DNA of 57,548 nt, from the NCBI RefSeq assembly GCF_010119545.1, contig NZ_JAAEAA010000024.1:1-57548 (forward strand). Reading direction: 5' to 3'. The notes under the pieces are model-generated. The model ran no database searches. It was given only the letters and a program-made list of their open reading frames with translations, and had not been told where the DNA came from. The DNA comes from Pontibacter fetidus (GTDB lineage Bacteria > Bacteroidota > Bacteroidia > Cytophagales > Hymenobacteraceae). Positions within the stretch are counted from its first letter, which is position 1; every line of letters starts with the position of its first letter. Position numbers and translations under genes: made by a program. Below are positions 8,012-17,259 of the stretch, in pieces.

Positions 8012-8788
8012 ATGGCAATCAGTTTTTATAAATACCAGGGCACCGGCAACGATTTCGTGATGATCGATAACCGGAAAATGACCTTCCCGGGCGAGAACGA
8101 AGCGTTGGTAAAACACCTTTGCGACCGCCGCGTGGGCATTGGTGCTGATGGACTAATATTACTACAAGACCACCCGGACTATGATTTCGAGATGGTATAC
8201 TACAACGCCGATGGCCGTGTAGGTTCTATGTGCGGAAACGGTGGGCGCTGCACCGTACGTTTTGCCCGCCATTTGGGTGTGATAGAAGACGTAGCCTGTT
8301 TTTTAGCGGCCGACGGTGAGCACCAGGCAAGTATAGAGCGCGACCTGATTCAGCTCAAAATGAACGACGTGCAGGGCGTGGAGCATATTGGTAAAGATTA
8401 TTACCTGAACACCGGCTCGCCACACTACATTCGGTTTGTGGATGATGTGCAAACTATAGATGTGTTTGAAGAAGGCCGCGCCATACGATATAACGATCGC
8501 TTTGCAGCAGTTGGCACCAATGTAAACTTTGTACAGAAGACAGGCGAGAACGAAATTTTTGTGCGCACTTACGAGCGTGGCGTAGAAGACGAGACCCTGT
8601 CGTGCGGAACAGGCGTAACAGCAGCTGCATTAGTGGCAGGCCTGGAAGGCATGCAAAGTCCGGTAAAAGTAAAGGTATTGGGCGGCGAACTGGAAGTAGC
8701 TTTTGAAAGATCCGGCAACGATGGCTTTAAATACATCTACCTGATCGGGCCAGCCAGGCAGGTATTTACCGGTACAGTTACGGTTTAA
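8012..8788 (+). CDS. dapF: Diaminopimelate epimerase
   Basis: A 258-aa enzyme that interconverts LL- and meso-diaminopimelate, giving the cross-linking residue of peptidoglycan and the precursor of lysine. Family signatures are present: YQGTGNDFVMID (8-19), the first catalytic cysteine in SMCGNGGRC (Cys74), and the second in LSCGTGVTAAAL (Cys198). TNVNFV and ERGVEDET match the substrate-binding segments. The length is normal. It is a single-gene unit in the plus direction, followed by a 520-bp repeat island. Confidence 0.95.
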   Translation: MAISFYKYQGTGNDFVMIDNRKMTFPGENEALVKHLCDRRVGIGADGLILLQDHPDYDFEMVYYNADGRVGSMCGNGGRCTVRFARHLGVIEDVACFLAADGEHQASIERDLIQLKMNDVQGVEHIGKDYYLNTGSPHYIRFVDDVQTIDVFEEGRAIRYNDRFAAVGTNVNFVQKTGENEIFVRTYERGVEDETLSCGTGVTAAALVAGLEGMQSPVKVKVLGGELEVAFERSGNDGFKYIYLIGPARQVFTGTVTV

Positions 8789-8824
8789 GCTATAGTTTCT
8801 CAGCAATCGTAAATCATCCCCCTA

Positions 8825-9015
8825 CCCCCTTCAAAGGGCAGGGCCGTTAAGTTCTGCCGAGAACTATCCCCTTGAGGGGATTATAAGGGTGTTATTCAGG
8901 GCCAAAATGCCAATTGTTAGCCAGTTTTAAATTCACCCGCTAATGCAAACACCCCTCTGCGCTCCCCTCAAGGGGAGAATTTGCTAGAACTTAACGACCC
9001 TGCCTTCAAAGGGGG
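8825..9015. repeat. Long palindromic element, 68-bp arms with 54-bp centre
   Basis: The left arm (8825-8893) and right arm (8948-9015) are imperfect reverse complements over about 68 bp. Matching blocks are GGGCAGGGCCGTTAAGTTCT against AGAACTTAACGACCCTGCC, CCCCTTGAGGGG in both arms, and GGGTGTT against AACACCC. The 54-bp centre is unrelated AT-rich DNA. The arm sequence recurs alone at 111-150 and in a second palindrome at 27156-27346. Confidence 0.75.
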
Positions 9016-9309
9016 CATTGATAATGTGTAATTCAAAATTGACTAAAAGTTCATTGTTATTCTGTTAAGAAACTTAGTGGAAGGGAGGTTAAACCTATGC
9101 TACTGGCTTCCAAGATCCTTTCAGGATGACAAAAGGATAAAAGTCCCCTTTGAAAGGGCAGGGGAATGACAACTTTGGAGATCAAACTAAACAAAAGCCC
9201 ATTTCCCCTCTCGGGAGGGGTAAGGGTTGGTTAACTACAGAAGGCCAAACTATAGCAAAAGACTCTCAGTAACTATAAATTATTTGGAGTCTTTTCTTTT
9301 TTATGTAGC
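9016..9309. repeat. Repeat remnants upstream of the GNAT pair
   Basis: Non-coding. A piece GGAGGTTAAACCTATGCTA (about 9083-9101) with an inverted GTCAT repeat (to 9133) matches the block at 36967-37015 in reverse. Further on are C/G-run pieces at about 9144-9168 and 9197-9234 (TTCCCCTCTCGGGAGGGG). Two CTATAG motifs precede the next gene. Confidence 0.55.
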
Positions 9310-9870
9310 TTGTACTATAGACCAAACTATAGCCCCGTGTTCCTGAAAACAGACCAAACTTATTTGCGTGCCCTCGAGCCTACCGACCTGGATTTCCTGT
9401 ATTCCTTAGAGAACGATACCACCGTGTGGCATGTGGGCAATACGCTTACACCATACTCTAAATTTGTGCTGGAGCAATACCTCGAAAATGCTGCACTGGA
9501 TATTTACACAGTAAAGCAACTCCGCTTAATAATCTGCAACGCTGAAGCACAAACTATAGGCGCCATCGACCTCTATGATTTTGATCCGTTGCACCGTCGG
9601 GCAGGTATAGGTATTGTTGTCACGGAAGAACACCGTGGTAACGGCCATGCTGCCGATGCGCTTAAGTTGCTGCTAAACTACTGCCGCGACACGCTCCGGC
9701 TCCACCAGGTGTACTGCTCGGTTACGGCTACCAACCTGCCAAGTATAAATCTATTCACTAAAACCGGTTTTGAGCAGGTAGGCATTCGCAAGGAGTGGTT
9801 TCTTACGCCCGATGGCTGGGAGAACGTAGTTGAAATGCAGCGTATTTTTCACAACAACCAGGGAATGTAA
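9310..9870 (+). CDS. GNAT N-acetyltransferase, RimJ/RimL type
   Basis: A 186-aa acetyl-CoA-dependent acetyltransferase. The family usually opens with a segment like YLRALEPTDLDFLYSLEND, present near residue 19, and the acetyl-CoA loop is seen in GIGIVVTEEHRGNGHAADALK (about 97-117, with R/Q-x-x-G-x-G/A). SINLFTKTGFEQVG is the usual C-terminal motif. There is no ATG in a sensible place. Translation must start at TTG 9310 or, more likely, at GTG 9337, which would trim nine residues rich in Tyr and Asn encoded by CTATAG-containing DNA. The substrate may be a protein N-terminus or a small amine and cannot be stated. It is followed after 1 bp by a second GNAT gene. Confidence 0.82.
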   Translation: MYYRPNYSPVFLKTDQTYLRALEPTDLDFLYSLENDTTVWHVGNTLTPYSKFVLEQYLENAALDIYTVKQLRLIICNAEAQTIGAIDLYDFDPLHRRAGIGIVVTEEHRGNGHAADALKLLLNYCRDTLRLHQVYCSVTATNLPSINLFTKTGFEQVGIRKEWFLTPDGWENVVEMQRIFHNNQGM

Positions 9871-9871
9871 C

Positions 9872-10336
9872 GTGTTATTTCGGAAAGCTATAGTTGCAGA
9901 TATACCCGGCATGTCGCGGGTACGGATGGCAGTGAAGGAGAATGTTCTTTCTAATCCGGATCGGGTAACCGCTGATGATTACTGGGAGATGCTGGAAAAC
10001 AAGGGAGCAGGCTGGGTTTGTGAAATAGCCCAAACTATAGTTGGCTTTGCTATAGTTGACTTATCAGATGCAAATATCTGGGCGCTGTTTGTTGACCCTG
10101 ACCATGACAAAAAAGGCATAGGCCGGAAACTGCACGATCTGATGCTGACCTATAGCTTTGAACTGGAAATAAGTAAACTATGGTTCTCTACTGGACCCGG
10201 AACCAGGGCAGAAACATTTTACCGCAAAGCAAGCTGGCAGCAAACCGGTATCACACAAAGCGGCGAGATCAGGTTCGAAATGGAAAGGACAACGTATAAA
10301 ACTATAGTTGCAGCACATCAGCAATCAACTAGTTAG
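9872..10336 (+). CDS. GNAT N-acetyltransferase (second of a pair)
   Basis: I choose the GTG at 9872, one base after the stop of the preceding gene, because the fold begins there (VLFRKAIVADIPGMSRVR). An ATG at 9830 would overlap the first gene in another frame and add 14 unlikely residues. The protein has about 154 aa. The acetyl-CoA loop is ALFVDPDHDKKGIGRKLHDL (about 76-95). The AETFYRKASWQQTG segment is the usual late motif. The two GNATs are not close copies of each other. The reaction is acetyl transfer to an unknown acceptor. Two CTATAGTT motifs inside the gene encode TIVG and AIVD. Confidence 0.8.
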   Translation: MLFRKAIVADIPGMSRVRMAVKENVLSNPDRVTADDYWEMLENKGAGWVCEIAQTIVGFAIVDLSDANIWALFVDPDHDKKGIGRKLHDLMLTYSFELEISKLWFSTGPGTRAETFYRKASWQQTGITQSGEIRFEMERTTYKTIVAAHQQSTS

Positions 10337-10500
10337 CCACCTAACGCCCTTACCTACCCGTTCTGTCAGTGTAAATTGGCCTTTTCAACTATAAATTGTA
10401 GATATCCTATACTATATCGGTAAATATGGCAGATAACCTATGTGGCAATTAATGTGGTATTGTTTTAGTATAGAACGTAAAATATGTCAGAAAAACACCT

Positions 10501-10508
10501 TACTTTTG
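10501..10508 (+). promoter_or_regulatory. Possible secA promoter -7 box
   Basis: TACTTTTG matches the Bacteroidota -7 consensus TAnnTTTG, 45 bp before the secA start. No good TTG lies at the expected distance upstream, so this is a weak call. Confidence 0.35.
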
Positions 10509-10553
10509 ACGATATTGCAAACAGAAGATTTCATTTAAGAACAACCGACACAG

Positions 10554-13500
10554 ATGTTTGATTTTTTCGGTAAAACCGTTGCGAAACTATTCGGAACCAA
10601 GTCCGACAGAGATATAAAAGAGGTACTACCTTACGTATCTAAAATAAACGAAGAGTACGCTAAATTAAAGGGTATTTCAGATGACCAGTTGCGTCAGAAA
10701 ACCTTTGAAATTAAAGGCATCATAAATGAGCGCCTGAAGCCTATTGATGAGAAAATTGCTGCTCTGCATAAACGTGTAGCCGATGAGCCGGAACTGAACA
10801 TCGTACAAAAAGAGGCTATTTTCTCTGAGATTGATGAGTTAGAGAAGCAACGCAACAAAGACCTGGAAGTAGTGCTGATGGAAGTGCTACCTGTTGGTTT
10901 TGCTATAGTTAAAGAAACAGCCCGCCGCTGGAAAGAGAACGGCCAGTTAGTGGTAACTGCTACCGACATGGACCGCGCCCTGGCTGCCCGCAAACCAAAC
11001 GTGCAACTGGATGGCGACAAAGCTACCTGGGCGAACAAATGGGAAGCTGCCGGCAACGAGATAACCTGGGAAATGCTGCATTACGATGTACAGCTGATTG
11101 GTGGTATCGTACTGCACCAGGGTAAAATTGCCGAGATGGCGACCGGTGAAGGTAAAACATTGGTAGCAACCCTGCCAGCTTACCTGAACGCACTATCCGG
11201 CCGTGGCGTTCACGTGGTAACGGTTAACGATTACCTGGCCCGTCGTGACTCGGAGTGGATGGCACCGTTATTCGAGTTCCATGGCATCACCATCGACTGT
11301 ATAGACAAGCACCAGCCAAACTCTGAAGCCCGCCGCAACGCCTATAAAGCAGACATCACCTACGGTACAAACAACGAGTTCGGCTTCGATTACCTGCGCG
11401 ACAACATGAGCCGCGAGCCACAGGACCTGGTACAGCGCAAGCACCATTACGCCATGGTCGATGAGGTTGACTCGGTATTGATAGATGATGCCCGTACGCC
11501 ATTGATCATTTCGGGTCCTGTGCCACGCGGTGATGAGCACGAATTCCATATCCTGAAGCCGCGCATCTCGATGCTGGTTGAAGCACAGCGCAAGGTGGTT
11601 TCTAACTTCCTGACAGATGCAAAGCGTATGCTGAAGGAAGGAAACGATAAAGAAGGTGGCCTGGCCCTTTTCAGAGCATACCGTGGCTTACCTAAGAGCA
11701 AGCCGCTTATCAAGTTCCTGAGCGAGACCGGTAACCGTGCCATCATGCAGAAAGTGGAGAACCATTACCTGCAGGACAACTCGCGCCAGATGCCGGAAGC
11801 CGATGAGCCGCTATACTTTACGATTGATGAGAAGCATAACCAAATAGAACTGACCGAAAAAGGCATTGACCTTATCACAGGCCAGGGCGAAGATCCGAAC
11901 TTCTTCATCATGCCGGATATCGGTACCGAAATCGCTAACCTGGAGAATGACAAGTCGCTTTCGCATGATGAGCTGCTGCATGCAAAAGAGCACCTGATCG
12001 CAGACTTCCAGGAGAAATCAAAGCGTATCCATACGATAAACCAGTTACTGAAGGCATACACGCTGTTCGAGAAAGACACCGAGTATATCGTAACGCCGGA
12101 TAACAAGGTAAAAATTGTAGATGAGCAGACAGGTCGTGTGATGGAAGGTCGTCGTTACTCAGATGGTTTACACCAGGCCATTGAGGCGAAAGAGAACGTG
12201 AAGGTAGAAGATGCCACACAGACTTACGCTACGGTTACGCTGCAGAACTACTTCCGTATGTACCACAAACTGTCTGGTATGACGGGTACTGCCGAAACAG
12301 AAGCAGGCGAGTTCTGGGACATCTACAAACTGGACGTGGTAGTTATTCCTACCAACCGCCCTATCCAACGAAAAGACGAGCACGACAAAGTATACAAAAC
12401 TGTTCGTGAGAAATATAATGCCGTTGCCGACGAGATTGTACAGCTGACGGAAGCTGGTCGTCCGGTGCTGGTGGGTACTACTTCAGTAGAGATTTCGGAG
12501 TTACTGAGCCGTATGCTGACGCTGCGCAAAATAAAGCACCAGGTACTGAACGCGAAACTACACCAGAAAGAAGCTGAAATTGTAGCCGAAGCTGGTAAGC
12601 CGAGCACGGTAACTATAGCTACCAACATGGCCGGCCGTGGTACCGACATTAAGCTTACCCCGGAATCTAAAGCAGCCGGTGGTCTGGCCATTATTGGTAC
12701 AGAGCGCCACGAGTCGCGCCGCGTAGACCGCCAGTTGCGTGGTCGTGCCGGTCGCCAGGGTGACCCGGGTTCTTCGCAGTTCTTTGTATCGCTGGAAGAT
12801 AACCTGATGCGTTTGTTCGGTTCAGACAGAATTGCCCGCCTGATGGACCGTATGGGTCTGGAAGAAGGTGAAGTTATTCAACACTCAATGATCACGAACT
12901 CTATTGAGCGTGCGCAGAAGAAAGTAGAAGAAAACAACTTCGGACAGCGTAAGCGTTTGCTGGAGTATGATGACGTAATGAACGCACAGCGTGAAGTGGT
13001 GTACAAGCGCCGCAGAAACGCCCTTTACGGCGAGCGCCTGGAGCTGGATATCTGGAACATGATCTATGATATAAGCGAGGATGTTATCGTGAGCTACAAG
13101 AACATCAACGACTACGAAAACTTCCAGCTGCACGTGCTGCGCGTGTTTGGTATCGAAGCTTCTATTACCGAAGATGAGTTTAAGACGGTGCCGGCTAACC
13201 AGTTAGTGGAGCGCCTGTATAACGAGGCCCTGAACCATTACCTGACACGCAACAAGCAGATCGCAGAGCATGCCTACCCGATCATCGCCGATATTCACGC
13301 GAACCGTGGGCCGATGATCGAGAACGTGGCGGTGCCGTTTACAGATGGCAAGCGCCAACTGGCTGCCGTGGCTAACCTGACTAAAACGTATGAATCGCAT
13401 GGCCTAGAACTGATCCGCGCCATGGAGAAGATCATTACGCTGGGAACGATAGACCAGGCCTGGACGGAACACCTGCGCCAGATGGATGACCTGAAGCAAA

Positions 13501-13925
13501 GTGTGCAGAATGCGGTGTACGAGCAGAAAGACCCGCTGTTGATCTACAAGTTTGAGTCGTTTGAGCTGTTTAAGCGCATGATCGGAAAAGTGAACGAAGA
13601 AACAATTGCGTTCCTGTTCCATGCCTTTATACCGGTGCAGGCGCCAGACCAGGTGCGTGAGCCGCGTCCGCAGCCTGCTCCTAAAGCCCCTGTGCTGAAA
13701 GAGCAGAAGCAGGAAGTGCATTCATCGCTGGAAGATCAGCGTGGCCATACTTCGGCCCCAGCTCCGGAACCGGAAAAAATAATGCCGGCCCACTCACAGA
13801 AAGTAGCTGGTCGCAACGACCGTGTTAGCGTACAATATACCGATGGCCGTGTAGTGAAGGACGTAAAGTATAAAACTGTAGAAGACGACCTGCTGCACAA
13901 CCGCTGTGTACTGATTGAAGAATAA
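10554..13925 (+). CDS. secA: Preprotein translocase ATPase SecA
   Basis: The 1,123-aa motor drives unfolded preproteins through SecYEG using ATP. Walker A is MATGEGKT (195-202), the DEAD-like box is DEVD (303-306) within [16 protein letters not shown], and the second helicase lobe carries [12 protein letters not shown] (about 690-701) and [13 protein letters not shown]. It is about 220 aa longer than E. coli SecA. Extra sequence lies near residues 65-115 (helical, charged) and in the preprotein-binding region (about 330-440), as is typical of Bacteroidota. The C-terminus is a Pro/Ala/Glu-rich linker followed by a short conserved-looking tail. The CxC...CH zinc/SecB-binding motif is absent. 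It is a single-gene unit ended by a strong terminator. Confidence 0.97.
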   Translation: MFDFFGKTVAKLFGTKSDRDIKEVLPYVSKINEEYAKLKGISDDQLRQKTFEIKGIINERLKPIDEKIAALHKRVADEPELNIVQKEAIFSEIDELEKQRNKDLEVVLMEVLPVGFAIVKETARRWKENGQLVVTATDMDRALAARKPNVQLDGDKATWANKWEAAGNEITWEMLHYDVQLIGGIVLHQGKIAEMATGEGKTLVATLPAYLNALSGRGVHVVTVNDYLARRDSEWMAPLFEFHGITIDCIDKHQPNSEARRNAYKADITYGTNNEFGFDYLRDNMSREPQDLVQRKHHYAMVDEVDSVLIDDARTPLIISGPVPRGDEHEFHILKPRISMLVEAQRKVVSNFLTDAKRMLKEGNDKEGGLALFRAYRGLPKSKPLIKFLSETGNRAIMQKVENHYLQDNSRQMPEADEPLYFTIDEKHNQIELTEKGIDLITGQGEDPNFFIMPDIGTEIANLENDKSLSHDELLHAKEHLIADFQEKSKRIHTINQLLKAYTLFEKDTEYIVTPDNKVKIVDEQTGRVMEGRRYSDGLHQAIEAKENVKVEDATQTYATVTLQNYFRMYHKLSGMTGTAETEAGEFWDIYKLDVVVIPTNRPIQRKDEHDKVYKTVREKYNAVADEIVQLTEAGRPVLVGTTSVEISELLSRMLTLRKIKHQVLNAKLHQKEAEIVAEAGKPSTVTIATNMAGRGTDIKLTPESKAAGGLAIIGTERHESRRVDRQLRGRAGRQGDPGSSQFFVSLEDNLMRLFGSDRIARLMDRMGLEEGEVIQHSMITNSIERAQKKVEENNFGQRKRLLEYDDVMNAQREVVYKRRRNALYGERLELDIWNMIYDISEDVIVSYKNINDYENFQLHVLRVFGIEASITEDEFKTVPANQLVERLYNEALNHYLTRNKQIAEHAYPIIADIHANRGPMIENVAVPFTDGKRQLAAVANLTKTYESHGLELIRAMEKIITLGTIDQAWTEHLRQMDDLKQSVQNAVYEQKDPLLIYKFESFELFKRMIGKVNEETIAFLFHAFIPVQAPDQVREPRPQPAPKAPVLKEQKQEVHSSLEDQRGHTSAPAPEPEKIMPAHSQKVAGRNDRVSVQYTDGRVVKDVKYKTVEDDLLHNRCVLIEE

Positions 13926-13932
13926 AATAACC

Positions 13933-13964
13933 GCAGCCACTAACTAAACTTAGTGGCTGCTTTA
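13933..13964 (+). terminator. secA terminator
   Basis: GCAGCCACTA and TAGTGGCTGC form a perfect 10-bp stem with an 8-nt loop, followed by TTTATGTTT. It lies just after the secA stop codon. Confidence 0.8.
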
Positions 13965-14028
13965 TGTTTACATCATCCCGAAAGTATAAAAGAGCAGTCT
14001 TTTTTACTTTCATTTAATACTTGGAATT

Positions 14029-14694
14029 ATGGCAAGAGATCTTGCGTCTTACATAGACCATACTATACTTAAACCCGACGCTACCGAAGCGCAGGTACTA
14101 CAGATTTGCGACGAAGCCCGCGAGTATAATTTTGCAGCCGTATGTGTGCCACCTTGCTATGTACAAGTTTCGAAAGAACGATTAGCGGGCACAGATGTAA
14201 ATGTGGCTACCGTAGTTGGCTTTCCGTTAGGCTATAATCATCCTAAAGTAAAGTTCCTGGAAACCCACCAGGCCATTGCCGACGGCGCTAACGAGATAGA
14301 TGTGGTGATCAATGTTTCGGCTTTCAAATCTGGCAAGTATAGCGACGTTGAGAATGAACTGAGCGAACTGGCTAAATTCTGTCATCTGAAAGAGGCCGTG
14401 TTGAAGGTGATTATCGAGACAGCTTTGCTTACGGATGACGAAATTGTGAAAGCCTGTGAGCTTTGTGCCAACGCCGGTGTAGATTATGTGAAAACTTCGA
14501 CAGGATTTGCTTCGGGTGGTGCTAAAGTAGAGCACATTGAACTGATGCGCCGTGTATTGCCATCTCATATTAAAATAAAGGCATCAGGCGGTATCAGAAC
14601 ATTCGAAGATGCGCAGGCGTTAGTGAAGGCAGGCGCCGACAGGTTAGGTTGCTCAGCAAGTATTCAAATTGTTACCCATGAACAAAATCATTAG
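14029..14694 (+). CDS. deoC: Deoxyribose-phosphate aldolase
   Basis: A 221-aa class I aldolase that splits 2-deoxyribose-5-phosphate into glyceraldehyde-3-phosphate and acetaldehyde in deoxynucleoside breakdown. The N-terminal IDHTILKPDAT, the VVGFPLG segment (near 63-69), the Schiff-base lysine in DYVKTSTGFASGGA (Lys155) and KASGGIRT (near 184-191) are all present. The length is normal. Its end overlaps the start of the SPOR lipoprotein gene by 17 bp, so the two are translationally coupled even though their functions appear unrelated. Confidence 0.95.
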   Translation: MARDLASYIDHTILKPDATEAQVLQICDEAREYNFAAVCVPPCYVQVSKERLAGTDVNVATVVGFPLGYNHPKVKFLETHQAIADGANEIDVVINVSAFKSGKYSDVENELSELAKFCHLKEAVLKVIIETALLTDDEIVKACELCANAGVDYVKTSTGFASGGAKVEHIELMRRVLPSHIKIKASGGIRTFEDAQALVKAGADRLGCSASIQIVTHEQNH

Positions 14695-15181
14695 TCTTTT
14701 ACTTTCGCTAACTATAGTTATTACATCAGGCTGCGCATCTTCATCGGCTAGCTCTACCGACAAAACGGTTAAGTCGGGCGGTAAAGATAAGGTAGTGGAA
14801 GACCTGAGCGTTTACCGGCCAAAGTATAGCACCTCGGAAGAAACCACAACTACAGCCCGTATAGAGCCTAAAAATCATGTAAATGATAAAGTGGCCATGC
14901 TGATGGACACGGTTGCCAGCGTGAACAAGAACATTAAGTATGCCCAGGGTTACCGCATTCTGGCGTATAATGGCTCTGAAAGACAAACTGTTATGAACCT
15001 GCGCAAATCCATAGCCAGGCGCGTACCGGAGGTGAAAGATTACCTGACCTATAATCAACCAAACTTCAGGTTAAAAGTAGGCGATTTCTTTAACAGGGTA
15101 GAAGCGCAGCAGGTACTTAACCAACTCTCGGACCTGATACCGAATGCCCAGATCGTGCAGGATCAGATCAACATTAAGTAA
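14678..15181 (+). CDS. SPOR-domain lipoprotein
   Basis: The start ATG at 14678 gives MNKIISLLLSLTIVITSGCA, a lipoprotein signal with lipobox TSGC (Cys19). A linker follows (20-65) that is rich in Ser, Thr and Lys. The C-terminal 40-50 residues, FRLKVGDFFNRVEAQQVLNQ and on to the end, match the SPOR fold, which binds peptidoglycan stripped of stem peptides and often marks septal proteins. In total it has about 167 aa. It overlaps deoC by 17 bp and is followed by a terminator. Its likely place is the inner leaflet of the outer membrane facing the wall; a role in cell-wall or division processes is inferred from the domain only. Confidence 0.78.
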   Translation: MNKIISLLLSLTIVITSGCASSSASSTDKTVKSGGKDKVVEDLSVYRPKYSTSEETTTTARIEPKNHVNDKVAMLMDTVASVNKNIKYAQGYRILAYNGSERQTVMNLRKSIARRVPEVKDYLTYNQPNFRLKVGDFFNRVEAQQVLNQLSDLIPNAQIVQDQINIK

Positions 15182-15205
15182 CAGCTACCATAACAAAGTA
15201 TAAAT

Positions 15206-15242
15206 AAAACGTTGCAGCCACACAGGTTCGCAACGTTTTTTA
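15206..15242 (+). terminator. Terminator of deoC-SPOR operon
   Basis: AAAACGTTGC (15206-15215) pairs with GCAACGTTTT (15230-15239), followed by more T residues. Confidence 0.8.
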
Positions 15243-15280
15243 TTTTTGCTACCTTTAGTTGGGAAAAGGAGTGTTAAGTT

Positions 15281-15385
15281 ATGGCGCGAGCGTCAACGCT
15301 CGTGTCGAACTATAGTGGGGCCTCTGGCCCAGCGAGTATGGAGACTCGCACACACCCTGCGTCACGAGTCTAGAGCCAGCAAAAT
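15281..15385 (+). repeat. Multi-hairpin repeat, copy X
   Basis: A chain of small hairpins: CGAGCGT-CA-ACGCTCG (15287-15302), a linker GTGTCGAACTATAGTGG, GGGCC-TCT-GGCCC (15318-15330), GCGAGT-N6-ACTCGC (15332-15349), and a tail ending GTCACG...GCCAGCAAAA. The reverse complement of 27193-27302 has the same linkers in the same order, but the third stem has a completely different sequence that still pairs. This indicates conserved structure. Confidence 0.7.
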
Positions 15386-15398
15386 AATTAAAGAAGAT

Positions 15399-15424
15399 AA
15401 ATTCCCCTCTCGGGAGGGGTAGGT
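15399..15424. repeat. C/G-run repeat remnant
   Basis: TTCCCCTCTCGGGAGGGG, a piece of the palindromic repeat family, lies 30-55 bp before the M20 gene. Confidence 0.5.
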
Positions 15425-15453
15425 TTATACTTTCCCCGACATAGATAGAACAA

Positions 15454-16641
15454 ATGAATACAGCAGATAAAATAAAACAACTGGCAAAAGCCTATGCGCC
15501 CGATACGGTGCAGGTGCGCCGCCATATACATGCCAACCCGGAGCTTAGTTTTGAAGAGTATAACACCGCAGCCTATGTAAAGCAGACCTTGGAGCGCTAT
15601 GGCATTGCTGCTGAAAGTATGGCAGAAACCGGTTTGGTGGCATTGATTAAAGGACGTAATCCTGAAAAGAAAACCATAGCCCTACGCGCTGATTTGGATG
15701 CTTTGCCGATTGTGGAAGCCAGTGAAGTAGACTATAGATCGAAAAACGAAGGTGTGATGCATGCCTGCGGACACGATGTGCATACGGCTTCGTTGCTAGG
15801 TGCTGCGCGTATTTTACAGGAAATGCGCAATACGTTTGAGGGAACTATAAAACTGGTTTTTCAGCCAGGTGAGGAGAAGTTTCCGGGTGGGGCCTCTATT
15901 ATGATTAAAGAAGGTGTGCTGCAGAACCCAGCCCCGGAAGGGATCATTGGCCAGCATGTGTTTCCGTTGTTAGCGGCTGGTAAAGTGGGATTTAAATCCG
16001 GTATGTACATGGCCAGTGCCGATGAGATTTATATAACTGTGAAAGGCAAAGGCGGCCACGCCGCTTTACCGGAAATGAACATTGACCCGGTACTTATTTC
16101 AGCGCATCTTATAGTTGCATTGCAGCAGATCGTAAGTCGCTATGCCAGCCCAAAAATTCCAACGGTGTTATCATTCGGTAAAATAGAAGCCAAAGGAGCT
16201 ACTAACGTTATTCCTAACGAGGTGAAGATTGAAGGCACTTTCCGGACGATGAACGAGGCCTGGCGCCGCGAAGCACACCAGAAGATAAAGAAACTGGCCG
16301 GAAGCCTTTGCGAAAGTATGGGTGGCAGCTGCGACATCGATATTAAGAACGGGTATCCCTTCCTGCAGAATGACCCGGAACTGACCGGCAGAGCACGCAC
16401 AGCCGCGGAGTTATACTTAGGTACTGATAATGTAGTGGACCTGGACCTGTGGATGGGTGCTGAGGATTTTGCTTATTACTCGCAGGAGGTGCCCGCCTGT
16501 TTTTACCGCCTGGGCACCCGAAACGAAGCGCGCGGCATCATATCTGGTGTGCATACGCCAACTTTCGATATCGACGAAGCTGCCCTGGAAACAAGTATAG
16601 GTTTGATGGCGTTTATAGCCCTTCAGGAAATGAACGCTTAA
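15454..16641 (+). CDS. M20 family amidohydrolase (N-acyl-L-amino-acid hydrolase type)
   Basis: A 395-aa metal-dependent amidohydrolase of the M20D / HipO-AmhX group, which releases amino acids from N-acyl or aromatic conjugates. Seen: VRRHIHANPELSFEEY (22-37), LRADLDALPI (74-83), the metal-ligand motif MHACGHDVHTA (about 104-114), FQPGEEKFPGGA (about 138-149) and the late HTPTFDIDE with the final metal-ligand His. The insertion VKGKGGHAALPE in the middle is the dimerisation domain with its conserved His. No signal peptide is seen, so it is cytoplasmic. It heads a possible operon with two envelope genes (10-bp gaps). Substrate assignment beyond the family would be a guess. Confidence 0.92.
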   Translation: MNTADKIKQLAKAYAPDTVQVRRHIHANPELSFEEYNTAAYVKQTLERYGIAAESMAETGLVALIKGRNPEKKTIALRADLDALPIVEASEVDYRSKNEGVMHACGHDVHTASLLGAARILQEMRNTFEGTIKLVFQPGEEKFPGGASIMIKEGVLQNPAPEGIIGQHVFPLLAAGKVGFKSGMYMASADEIYITVKGKGGHAALPEMNIDPVLISAHLIVALQQIVSRYASPKIPTVLSFGKIEAKGATNVIPNEVKIEGTFRTMNEAWRREAHQKIKKLAGSLCESMGGSCDIDIKNGYPFLQNDPELTGRARTAAELYLGTDNVVDLDLWMGAEDFAYYSQEVPACFYRLGTRNEARGIISGVHTPTFDIDEAALETSIGLMAFIALQEMNA

Positions 16642-16650
16642 ACTATACCT

Positions 16651-17250
16651 ATGAAAAAGTTACTTGTGATCGGGATTTACATCATGCTGCTAAGTGCTTG
16701 CAGCAAAACCCAACAACCCGAAACGATAGATGTGCAGAAGGATAAACCGGTAGCAGAAACTGATAGTGTTGAAGTTACACCTGAGTCAGCGAGCAATGTT
16801 AAGGTCATAAAGCAAAACATAAAGCAACACCCTTTCTCCGATCCGGCATCCAATGACATTTTCACAGTTACGCTTGCCGGAGATTCTGTGCTGACAGCTG
16901 ATGTAACGTTTGAGATCAAAAATAGCGAAGGGCAACTGCTCCATTTCGAAACATTTAAGGCAGACTTCCTGCTAAACTATGGTGTACCGGAAAATGCTAC
17001 CAAAGCCCAGATGGAGGCTTTTATTCTTAACCGGATTGATACTTTTTTTGCTGATGATAACTTTAAGTCTCCGGCAATAACAGCGGATATGACCTATGAC
17101 ACGAATTTTGGCGATAAAGCTATATGGGACGATATTAAAGGCGATAAAACCGCGATAGGATTTTATTACCTGCTAGGCAAAGAAGACGGCCGCTGGATCG
17201 CTTACTCAAAATCGCAGAAAAAAGTAGTGCTGTACTTTAACTGTTGCTAA
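16651..17250 (+). CDS. Lipoprotein, unknown function
   Basis: A 199-aa protein with signal MKKLLVIGIYIMLLSACSKT and lipobox LSAC (Cys17). A low-complexity acidic linker (about 20-55) is followed by a folded region including DIFTVTLAGDSVLTADVTFE. The C-terminus ends in YFNCC, two cysteines in a row, which could form disulfides in the periplasm. No domain is recognised. It sits 9 bp after the M20 gene and 9 bp before the DUF2490 gene, so it is probably co-transcribed. Confidence 0.7.
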   Translation: MKKLLVIGIYIMLLSACSKTQQPETIDVQKDKPVAETDSVEVTPESASNVKVIKQNIKQHPFSDPASNDIFTVTLAGDSVLTADVTFEIKNSEGQLLHFETFKADFLLNYGVPENATKAQMEAFILNRIDTFFADDNFKSPAITADMTYDTNFGDKAIWDDIKGDKTAIGFYYLLGKEDGRWIAYSKSQKKVVLYFNCC

Positions 17251-17259
17251 CAACTACCC

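Noticed and set aside
10694..13721. Several 60-120-aa frames opposite secA
   Set aside because: Antisense shadows of the strongly biased secA coding sequence, with no start context or domains.
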